Part shown: piece by piece, positions 17,053-24,701 of the stretch | Layout of the letters: each line of letters starts with the position of its first letter | How positions within the stretch are numbered: position 1 is the first letter of the stretch | Source of the DNA: Gaiellasilicea sp963850995 | Lineage (GTDB): Bacteria; Actinomycetota; Thermoleophilia; Gaiellales; Gaiellaceae | NCBI GenBank assembly: GCA_963850995.1 | Contig: CAWKNQ010000004.1 | Coordinates: forward strand, 434,001-498,000 | DNA: 64,000 bases | Direction: 5' to 3' | Translations under genes and position numbers: made by a program | The notes under the pieces: generated by a model | Told to the model about the DNA's origin: nothing | Databases searched by the model: none | The model's input: only the letters and a program-made list of their open reading frames with translations

Positions 17053-17965
17053 GCCGCTCCTCGAGCTCGTTCAGCTGCTGCAGATTGGCGACGGAGACGG
17101 TGCGCACGCTCCTGTCGATCCTCTTCAGTAAACCGCTGAGCACGGTGCCGGGCCCGACCTCGACGAAGGTCGTCACCCCCTTGCCGACCAGCTCGCCCGC
17201 CGCCTGGGTGAACCTGACGGGGGCGGTCAGCTGCTCGACGAGGAGCTCGCGGTACCGGCCCGCTTCCTCGAGCTTCGCGGTCACGGTGGACATGAAGGCC
17301 GTGCGCGGGTCGGAGAACTGGATCTTCTCGACGGCGGGGCGGAGCTTGTCGGCGGCCCGCTCGACGAGCGGCGAGTGGAAGGCGCCCGAGACGCGGAGAC
17401 GCACTGCGCGCCGCGCACCTTCCTTCTCCGCCTCGACGCAGACCTCGCCGACCGCGTCGTCCTCGCCCGAGACGACGATCTGACCGGGGCAGTTGTAGTT
17501 CGCGGGCCACACGTTGGCGATCTTGCGGCAGAGCCCCTCCACCACCTCGTCGGCGAGCCCGAGGATCGCCGCCATCGAGCCCGGCCGCTCCTCGGCCGCC
17601 TCCGCCATGGCGATCCCGCGCTCGCGCACGAGGCGGATCGCGTCCGCGGTGCCCAGCGAGCCGGCGGCACCGAGCGCGGCGAACTCGCCCACGGAGTGGC
17701 CGACGACGAAGTCCGGCACGATCCCGCGCACCCGGATCGCCTCGTGGATCGCGAGGCTCGTCGCCACGAGGGCCGGCTGCTGCACCTTCGTATCGAGCAT
17801 GTTCTCGACCGGGCCGTGGAAGCAGACCTCTTTCAGGTCCAGCCCCGAGGCTTCGCTTCCCGCCTCGTAGACGGCCATCGCCTCCGGGACGGCCTCGGCG
17901 ATGTCACGTCCCATGCCGGCCTCGTAGGAGCCCTGGCCCGGGAACATGAAGGCGATCTTCGTCAC
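17045..17965 (-). CDS. fabD: Malonyl-CoA:ACP transacylase
   Basis: 306 residues. Loads malonyl groups from malonyl-CoA onto acyl carrier protein. The catalytic serine is S91 in GHSVGEFAAL, with the N-terminal FMFPGQGS motif and the late VSGAFHSPLV holding the catalytic His. The start is GTG 17965, chosen because it is preceded by GGGAGGGC and overlaps the fabH stop (GTGA), as elsewhere in this operon. Confidence 0.95.
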   Translation of the reverse strand: MTKIAFMFPGQGSYEAGMGRDIAEAVPEAMAVYEAGSEASGLDLKEVCFHGPVENMLDTKVQQPALVATSLAIHEAIRVRGIVPDFVVGHSVGEFAALGAAGSLGTADAIRLVRERGIAMAEAAEERPGSMAAILGLADEVVEGLCRKIANVWPANYNCPGQIVVSGEDDAVGEVCVEAEKEGARRAVRLRVSGAFHSPLVERAADKLRPAVEKIQFSDPRTAFMSTVTAKLEEAGRYRELLVEQLTAPVRFTQAAGELVGKGVTTFVEVGPGTVLSGLLKRIDRSVRTVSVANLQQLNELEERLA

Positions 17966-18957
17966 GCTGCCCTCCCGTTGGTCCATTCGATCAGCGCGGA
18001 GCCCCACGTGAGGCCCGCGCCCATTCCGGTCATCAGCACCAATTCTCCCTCTCGGAGGCGGCCGTCGGCGGCGGCATCGGCGAGCGCGAGCGGGATCGAG
18101 CCCGACGACGTGTTGCCGTAGCGGTCGACGTTGACGACGACCTTCTCCTCCGGGATGCCGAGCTTGCCCGCGGCATGGTCGATGATCCGCTTGTTCGCCT
18201 GGTGCGGGACGTAGACGTCGACGTCGTCGACCGTCAGCCCGCACTCGTCGAGGACTTTCTCCGCCGAGCTGACCAGGACGCGCGTCGCGAACTTGAACAC
18301 CTCGCGGCCGTTCATCTTCACGAGCCCGTCCGGATCCTCGAAGCGGCGCGAGCCGCTGCCCGGCAGCCACAGGTGCTCGCCGCCGCCGCCGTCCGCGCCG
18401 AGCTCGAAGCCGAGGAAGCCGCCCTCCTCGACCGGCTCGATCACGACGGCGCCCGCCCCGTCGCCGAAGAGGACGAGCGTGGAGCGGTCCCCCCAGTCGA
18501 GGATCTTCGAGAGCACGTCGCCGCCGACGACGAGGGCGCGCTTCGAGAGCCCCGACGCCACCATCGAGTACGCCTGCGCGACCGCGTACATGAAGCCCGT
18601 GCAGCCGGCGAGCAGGTCGTAGGCGGCCGCGTCCGGCATCCCGAGCGAGTCGGCAAGGAGCGCCGAGCTGGTCGGGAACATCATGTCCGGCGTCACCGTC
18701 GCCACGACGATCAAGTCGATCGACGCCGGCTCGACGCCTGCGTCGGCCATCGCGGCAACCGCTGCGGGCGCGGCGATGTCGGTGAGCGCCTGCTCGTCGG
18801 TCGCGAACCGGCGCTCACGGATGCCCGTTCGCTCGAGGATCCACTCATCCGTGGTGTCGACGAACTGCTCGAGATCCTTGTTCGTGAAGACCCGATCCGG
18901 GACGCAGACGCCGAGACCGGTGATCCCGATCCGGCCGCCGTTCGCGGAGCCGATCAC
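17962..18957 (-). CDS. fabH: Beta-ketoacyl-ACP synthase III
   Basis: 331 residues. Starts fatty-acid chains by condensing an acyl-CoA with malonyl-ACP. Catalytic C119 lies in LLAGCTGFMYA, His in YVPHQANKRI, and Asn in DRYGNTSSGSIPL. GTG 18957 overlaps the fabZ stop (GTGA). Actinobacterial FabH often prefers branched or longer primers, but that cannot be judged here. Confidence 0.95.
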   Translation of the reverse strand: MIGSANGGRIGITGLGVCVPDRVFTNKDLEQFVDTTDEWILERTGIRERRFATDEQALTDIAAPAAVAAMADAGVEPASIDLIVVATVTPDMMFPTSSALLADSLGMPDAAAYDLLAGCTGFMYAVAQAYSMVASGLSKRALVVGGDVLSKILDWGDRSTLVLFGDGAGAVVIEPVEEGGFLGFELGADGGGGEHLWLPGSGSRRFEDPDGLVKMNGREVFKFATRVLVSSAEKVLDECGLTVDDVDVYVPHQANKRIIDHAAGKLGIPEEKVVVNVDRYGNTSSGSIPLALADAAADGRLREGELVLMTGMGAGLTWGSALIEWTNGRAA

Positions 18958-19388
18958 GACGACCTGTCCACGGCGAACGTGAGCGTGCCCCGCACGGCCA
19001 GCTCGCCGTCCACGGTCGCGCGCGCCTTGCCGCGGCCGATCGGGCCGCGCACGGTCTCCAGGTCGCACTCGAGCATCAGCCGGTCACCGGGCCGAACGAC
19101 GCGCTTGAAGCGAACGTCGTCGATGCCGGCGAAGAGCGCGATCCGGCCGCGGTTCTCCTCCTCGCTGAGCACCGCCACCGCGCCCGCCTGTGCGAGCGCC
19201 TCGACCATCTTCACCCCGGGCATGATCGGGTTCCCCGGAAAGTGCCCGGCGCAGTCCTCCTCGGTGACGAGCTTGTGCGCGACGACGCGACCGCCCGGCT
19301 GCAGCTCGGTCACCTCGTCGAGCAGGAGGAACGGGTCGCGGTGCGGGAGGATCGTCTCGATCGCCTGCTTGTCGAGCGGCAGCTTCAT
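18954..19388 (-). CDS. fabZ: 3-hydroxyacyl-ACP dehydratase
   Basis: 144 residues, hot-dog fold. ILPHRDPFLLLDEV opens the family pattern, and GHFPGNPIMPGVKMVEALAQ holds the catalytic His and the long helix with the active-site acid. ATG at 19386-19388 overlaps the stop of the sigma factor gene (ATGA), so I use it rather than an earlier in-frame start 16 codons upstream. Sits at the head of the enzyme genes of the operon. Confidence 0.95.
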   Translation of the reverse strand: MKLPLDKQAIETILPHRDPFLLLDEVTELQPGGRVVAHKLVTEEDCAGHFPGNPIMPGVKMVEALAQAGAVAVLSEEENRGRIALFAGIDDVRFKRVVRPGDRLMLECDLETVRGPIGRGKARATVDGELAVRGTLTFAVDRSS

Positions 19389-19987
19389 GCCGAGAGCCGT
19401 TCCCGCAGCCCGGTCCTGCCACGGTGCGCATAGCACTTGGCCGTCCCGACCGGCATCCCCTGCCCGCCTGCGATCTCCTCGAAGCTGAAGTCGAACGCAT
19501 GCTTGAGGACGACGACCGTCGCCTGCGCCGGCGGGATCTCCGCCAGGCAGGCCCCGAGCTCGGCGCGGAGCTCGTTCGCCTCCGCCGCACGGGCTGGATC
19601 TCCGTCGCGCGCCTCGCGCCGGTCTTCGTCGAGCGGCTCACAGCGGCGTGCCAGCTGCCGCTGCGCCACGTCGCGGCACGCGTTCACGGTCAGCCGGTGC
19701 AGCCAGGTGGAGAACGCCGACTCGCCGCGAAACTGGCCGAGCTTCACGCACAGCCTCGCAAGCGCGTCCTGGGACGCGTCGCGGGCGTCCTCGTCGTCGC
19801 GCAGCAGATGGTGCGCCAGCCGCTCCACGGTCGGCGCGTGCCGCTCGCAGAGCGCCGCAAGCGCACGCTCGTCGCCGTCCTTTGCTCTCTTCACCAGAAT
19901 GGGGTCGCTCAACCTCTCGTACCGGAGCGGCGGATCCGGCCGCAACTCTCGCGGGATTGGACGCGATCGGCGAGCAGGCGGTTGCAC
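19385..19987 (-). CDS. ECF-type RNA polymerase sigma factor
   Basis: About 200 residues. Region 2 (ALCERHAPTVERLAHHLLRDDEDARDASQDALARL, near 45-80) and region 4 (IPPAQATVVVLKHAFDFSFEEIAGGQGMPVGTAKCYAHR, near 150-190) are separated by an acidic, arginine-rich linker. No anti-sigma gene lies beside it. Its ATGA overlap with fabZ makes it the first gene of the fatty-acid operon. The start could be GTG 19987 or a TTG about 26 codons later, just before SDPILVKRAKDGDERAL. Region 4 carries GGQG where ECF factors usually have a shorter turn before the recognition helix. Confidence 0.85.
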   Translation of the reverse strand: MQPPARRSRPIPRELRPDPPLRYERLSDPILVKRAKDGDERALAALCERHAPTVERLAHHLLRDDEDARDASQDALARLCVKLGQFRGESAFSTWLHRLTVNACRDVAQRQLARRCEPLDEDRREARDGDPARAAEANELRAELGACLAEIPPAQATVVVLKHAFDFSFEEIAGGQGMPVGTAKCYAHRGRTGLRERLSA

Positions 19988-20023
19988 CAGCGAAGTGTAC
20001 GGCCCGCCACCGGACCACGTGCG

Positions 20024-22124
20024 TCAGCGTTTGGAGGCCGGGATGCTCTTGTTTCCGGCTGGATCCCAGGCGACGGCGCGGACGAGCCCGAGGCGCGGTG
20101 CGTTCGGAACGAGGGCCTCGCCCGTCGCAGGCGCCTCGTACACGAGCTTGCGCACGCCGAAGCGAAGGGTCACCGCAGCCGGCTCGCTGACCCAGAGCTT
20201 GAGTGGATTGCGGTTCAGGATTCGCACCTTCGGCTGACGCGTGTCCGCACTGAACGGAACCGCGATCGTCGCGGTCGCGACAGCGTCGGTCGCCTCGACG
20301 ACGGCTTCGTACTCGCCGTCGAGGAGCCGGCCGATCCGCTTCGCGCCGTCCCACTCGATCGTCCTCGGGCCGGCCTCGAGCGGGCCCGTGAACGGCGTCG
20401 CCACCCACTTGCCCTGCTTGAGGATCCGCAGCCGGACCTGCGCCGGAGCTGCGAGCTGGAAACGGATCCCGATCCGGTCGGCACGCCCGTCCGCGTTCGG
20501 TGAGAAGGCGCGTCGCGCGGCCAGCACCGCGCCGAGGGTGCGCGTGACGGTCAACTGCGTGGACGCGGACGCCTGGCGGGCGCCCGTCGCGTTGGCCGTG
20601 ACCTCGAGCTGGAAGACGCCGTCGGAGAGGAGCGCCGGGTCGAACCGGATCGCGTGCTCCCCCGCCCGCTTCCAGCTCTTCGCGGCGACCGTCGCCACTT
20701 CAGCACCGAGGCCGTCGCGCAGCCTGACGGTCACGTTCGCCGGCTCGCTGAGCGTGTACGTGATCGTCGTCAGGTCGGAGACCTCGTCGGCATTCGGAGA
20801 GACCGTCTCGGGATCGACAGCGAGACCGGCGATCCCGAGCGCCGCGGCGCCACCGCCGATCGGGCCGAACACCGGCGTGACCGAGGGATCGGAGCGGATC
20901 GAATAGGAGTAGCTGCCGGGCAGCGCAGCCGTGGCGTCCCAGCTCCAGTCGACGTTCGTCCCCAGCCCGGCGCTCGACGCGACCGCGTTGCCGACGGCGT
21001 CGTAGACGTCGACCGTCCACGGCAGCGCCGCGGACAGGCGCGCCCGGAAGCGGACCGTCCCCGGAACGGTGCCGGTCACGGTCGGCGCGTAGAGCTTCGG
21101 CAGGCCGATCCTGGCGACCTCGCCGGCGACTCCGGTCAGGAGGTTGTAGAGCGCCGTTCCCGGACAGTCCGTGAAGCCCGTGTCGCGGTGACCCGACACC
21201 GCGCGCAGGAAGACCGGCAGGCCCGCCCCGAAGCGCGCGTTCCCGCCGGACACGTAGGACAGCGTCGACGCCGGGTCGACGTGGGCGAGGTCGAGGCGCC
21301 AGGCGAGGAGCTGCTCGAGCGCGTCCAGCGCCTTCGCGGACACGGCCAGCGAGCTGTACTCGCCCAGAATCGGCCGCGCCGACGGAACCGGTGTTGAAGC
21401 CCTCCGCGTGCGCGCCGACGACGTTTCGCTCGATGCCGCCGTGCCGGCCCTCGAACACGGTGCCGAAGCGGTCGACGAGGAAGTTGTAGCCGATGTCGTT
21501 CCAGCCGTTGCCCTTGACGTGGTAGAGCTGGATCCCGCGCACGATCGCCGGTGACTGCGCGGCCGTGTAGCCGTTCGCGCCGGCGGTGTGGTGCACGACC
21601 GCGAGCCGCACCTGTGACGCGAAGGCGGGGTTGCCACGCCTGATCGTCTCGTCGGCGTTCCAGCCTTTCCGGGGCACGATCGCCGGCGCCCCGGCCTTCT
21701 GCAGCGTGCGCGCGGGAACGCCCGCGGGCGGGCTCCAGACGAAGTGCGCCCGCAGCCGCGTCACCTGTCCGCGCAGGCGGTACTCGATCCGGTCGGAGGC
21801 GCCGACCCACCATGGGTTGCCGAGCCGCCACGTACCCGCGCGGGCGCGCTCCGCGGTCCCGGCATCCGGACGATCCTCCGCCTCGGGCGCCGCCTCCCGC
21901 CAGCCACTCCACCCGCCTCCGAGCGAGCGCGTCCGAAACAGCACCGTGCCCGAGCCGCGCCAGTGGAGCCCGACGAGATTGAACCGCGCCGGAGGCGTCC
22001 GGGACATGAGCACACGCTCGCCGTGCAGCGGAACGTCACGCGAGACGATCGTGGCGTCGGCCGCGAGCGCCGGCGCAGAGAACGCAAGAGCGAGCACGAC
22101 GATGGCGATAGAAGACTTGGGCAC
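20024..22124 (-). pseudogene. Secreted peptidoglycan amidase (PGRP/amidase_2) with FlgD-like repeats, one frameshift
   Basis: Signal peptide of about 20 residues (MPKSSIAIVVLALAFSAPALA), then a region starting REAAPEAED, then an N-acetylmuramoyl-L-alanine amidase / peptidoglycan-recognition domain: VVHHTAGANGYT, GWNDIGYNFLVDRFGTVFEGR. The frame breaks after GFNTGSVG at about 21378 and continues one base over with ILGEYSSLAV and the zinc-site region SGHRDTGFTDCPG. Restoring one base gives VGAAILGEY, so an extra G is likely. The C-terminal part has Ig-like FlgD-type modules (SPNADEVSDLTTITYTLSE, FSPNADGRADR). Restored length is about 700 residues. It would cleave or bind cell-wall peptides outside the membrane. 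Confidence 0.82.
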
Positions 22125-22217
22125 GGGGGTCTCTCCACGGAGGGTGGCGACTCACCCGTTCGGCGACAAGGGCCGCGTCCCTCGTTTGACCGAATCCTTA
22201 CAGCTAGATTTTGGATT

Positions 22218-23540
22218 GTGGCGGCCCTCGCTCGGGGACTCGTGCTCGTCGCAGCGGTTGCGGCGGCCCTCGGCGTTCCCGCACTGGCCGCCGACGCGCC
22301 TCCGCGCGTGCTCGTCGCCGAGTTCGACAACGACGTCAACCCGGTCACGCAGGACTACCTGCTCGACGCGATCGAGCAGGGCGAGGAAGGGGACTATGCG
22401 GCCGTCGTGATCGAGATGGACACGCCGGGTGGGCTCGCGTCGTCGATGCGGGACATCGTGAAGGGGATGCTGGCGGCCGAGATCCCCGTCATCGTCTACG
22501 TGGCGCCTCCCGGCTCGAGCGCCGACTCCGCCGGCGCCGTGATCGGGATGGCCGCGGACGTGCTCGCGATGGCGCCGCAGACGAACATCGGTTCCTCGAC
22601 TCCGGTCTCGATCGGCGGCGAGGACATCTCACGCGACCTGCGCAGGAAGATCGTCAACGACGCGGCCGCCTACATCGGCGAGCTCGCGCGGGAGCACGGC
22701 CGGAACGTCCAGGAGGCCGAGAAGATGGTGCGACAGGCATCGAACCTCGGCGCCCGCGAGGCGCTCGAGCTGGGCGTCATCGACGTGCTCGCGGTCGACT
22801 ATCCGGATCTGTTCCGCCAGATCGACGGGACGACGACGGAGCCGAAGGGGCTGACGCTGGACACGCCGCCGGAGACGACGATCGAGCGGATCGAGATGTC
22901 GGCCTGGAAGCGCCTGCTCGACCTCTTGATCGACCCGAACATCATCGCCCTGATGCTCTCGATCGGGCTGATCGGGATCGTCGTGGAGCTGTGGAACCCC
23001 GGCCTGATCTTCCCGGGCACGGTCGGTGCGATCTCGCTGATCGTCGGCCTGTACGGGCTCCAGGTGCTACCGGTCTCGATCGCAGGGCTGCTCCTGATGC
23101 TGCTCGCAACCGCGTTCTTCGTCGCAGAGGCGTTCATCGTCTCCCACGGCGCCCTCGCGGTAGCGGGCGCGATCACCTTCGTGATCGGCGCCCTGATGCT
23201 CTTCGACCCGGCAGGCGAGGCGTACCAGGTCTCGCTGCCCGTTGCGATCGCGATCGCCGGCACGCTGACGCTCCTCTTCGGCTTCGCGCTGACGAAGGCC
23301 GTTCAGGTCCGGCGGCGGCCCCCCGAGGTCGGGACGCACCGGCTCGTCGGCGTCCCCGGCCAGGTGCGGGCCGACGGCCTCGTCTTCGTCGACGGCGAGC
23401 TCTGGCACGCTGAGACCGCCGACGGCTCCCCGCTCCAGACCGGCGAGCGCGTCGTCGTCGAGTCCGTTGACCAGGAAGCGCTGCGGCTCACCGTAGGATC
23501 GCCCGAGCACGCTCCGCCCCTTACCGCCGAAAGGACGTGA
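22218..23540 (+). CDS. NfeD-family membrane serine protease (ClpP-like domain)
   Basis: 440 residues. Short signal or anchor, then a ClpP/SppA-class domain (VIEMDTPGGLASSMRDIV near 70; SSADSAGAVIGMAADVLAMAP near 105 with the likely catalytic Ser), four to five hydrophobic segments (about 245-365), and a C-terminal OB-like NfeD domain (GQVRADGLVFVDGELWHAE). GTG at 22218 is the first in-frame start. It is followed after 4 bases by an SPFH/stomatin gene, the classic nfeD-stomatin pair in which the protease acts on or with the membrane scaffold. Divergent from the amidase gene. Confidence 0.9.
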   Translation: MAALARGLVLVAAVAAALGVPALAADAPPRVLVAEFDNDVNPVTQDYLLDAIEQGEEGDYAAVVIEMDTPGGLASSMRDIVKGMLAAEIPVIVYVAPPGSSADSAGAVIGMAADVLAMAPQTNIGSSTPVSIGGEDISRDLRRKIVNDAAAYIGELAREHGRNVQEAEKMVRQASNLGAREALELGVIDVLAVDYPDLFRQIDGTTTEPKGLTLDTPPETTIERIEMSAWKRLLDLLIDPNIIALMLSIGLIGIVVELWNPGLIFPGTVGAISLIVGLYGLQVLPVSIAGLLLMLLATAFFVAEAFIVSHGALAVAGAITFVIGALMLFDPAGEAYQVSLPVAIAIAGTLTLLFGFALTKAVQVRRRPPEVGTHRLVGVPGQVRADGLVFVDGELWHAETADGSPLQTGERVVVESVDQEALRLTVGSPEHAPPLTAERT

Positions 23541-23544
23541 TCCG

Positions 23545-24325
23545 TTGATCCCGCTGATCGTCATCGCCGCCATCGCGCTCATCCTGCTGCTGTTCCTCTT
23601 CGCGGCGATCAAGGTCGCGCGCGAGTACGAGCGCGGCGTGATCTTCCGGCTCGGCCGGCTCCTACCCGAGCCGAAGGGCCCCGGCCTCTTCCTGCTCATC
23701 CCCGTGATCGACCGCATGGTCAAGGTCGACCTGCGCACGATCACCTTGAACGTGCCGCCGCAGGAGGTGATCACGAAGGACAACGTTCCGGTGCGGGTCA
23801 ACGCGGTCGCCTACTTCCGGATCGTCGAGCCGAAGAACGCGATCGTCCAGGTCGAGAACTTCATGGTCGCGACCTCGCAGATCGCGCAGACGACTCTCCG
23901 CTCGGTGCTCGGCCAGCACGTCCTCGACGAGCTCCTCTCCGAGAGGGACAAGATCAACGCGATCCTGCAGAACATCATCGACGAGGCCACCTCGCCCTGG
24001 GGGATCAAGGTCTCGATCGTCGAGGTGAAGGACGTCGAGATCCCGGCCACGCATGCAGCGGGCGATGGCGCGGCAGGCCGAGGCAGAACGGGAGCGGCGC
24101 GCGAAGGTGATCGCGGCCGAGGGCGAGTTCCAGGCCTCGCAGAAGCTCGCCGACGCCGCCGACGTGATGGCGCGCGCCCCGATGGCGCTGCAGCTGCGCT
24201 ACCTGCAGACGCTGCTCGAGATCGGGGCCACGAACGCGACGACGATCGTCTTCCCGGCGCCGATCGACATGCTCACCGCCTTCATGGGGAAGGCCGTCGC
24301 CGAAAACACGTCCGGACCGAGCTAG
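23545..24325 (+). pseudogene. SPFH/stomatin-like protein, one frameshift
   Basis: One N-terminal transmembrane helix, then the band-7 domain (YERGVIFRLGRLL, GPGLFLLIPVIDRM, PPQEVITKDNVPV). The frame runs to VEVKDVEIPAT at about 24049, where an extra C in ACG(C)ATG shifts it. The expected continuation MQRAMARQAEAERERRAKVIAAEGE follows one base over from 24053 to the TAG at 24325. Restored length is about 259 residues. TTG start at 23545 with AAAGGACG upstream. Partner of the NfeD protease. Ends tail-to-tail with the next gene, sharing CTAG. Confidence 0.85.
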
Positions 24326-24624
24326 GAGAGCTGGCCGTTGGCCGCCTGGAAGCGGCGGGCGGCATCGATCGCAGCGCCGAGGTTGAGACCCTTGTCCTTC
24401 GCCTGCTTGATCAGCATGACCGTCTCGAGCGCGTCGATGTCGTAGATCCGCTGCTTCTTGCCCTTGGTCTGGATCTGCGCCTTGTTCGTCCAGTAGTCGA
24501 GCTGCATCTTCGAGATCCCGGCGATCTGGCAGACCTGGCCGAGATAGAGCTCGACCTTGTCCAGGTGCTCGGCCAGGTTCACCGGCTCGAGGATGTCGAC
24601 TTGCGTGTTGTAAGCCACGTCCAT
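24322..24624 (-). CDS. Small MerR-type DNA-binding protein
   Basis: 100 residues. LYLGQVCQIAGISKMQLDYWTNKAQI (about 27-52) is a MerR-like winged helix-turn-helix, with KGKKQRIYDIDALETVMLIKQAKDKGLNLGAAIDAAR continuing the MerR pattern. It lacks the long dimerisation coiled coil and effector domain of full MerR proteins, so it may be a constitutive or partner-dependent binder. The tryptophan in QLDYWTNK fills the usual Y/W position. Located just downstream of gyrA on the same strand, with a 77-base gap. Confidence 0.75.
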   Translation of the reverse strand: MDVAYNTQVDILEPVNLAEHLDKVELYLGQVCQIAGISKMQLDYWTNKAQIQTKGKKQRIYDIDALETVMLIKQAKDKGLNLGAAIDAARRFQAANGQLS

Positions 24625-24701
24625 CCCTTTATCAGCGGGTACCGAGAACCCCCGGAACGAACATATACACCGTTCCTCCAGGGATTGGAAGAGGCGCGAG
24701 G

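Noticed and set aside
22180..22217. TTGACC...TAGATT promoter for nfeD
   Set aside because: Spacing of 13 bases is too short for a standard promoter.
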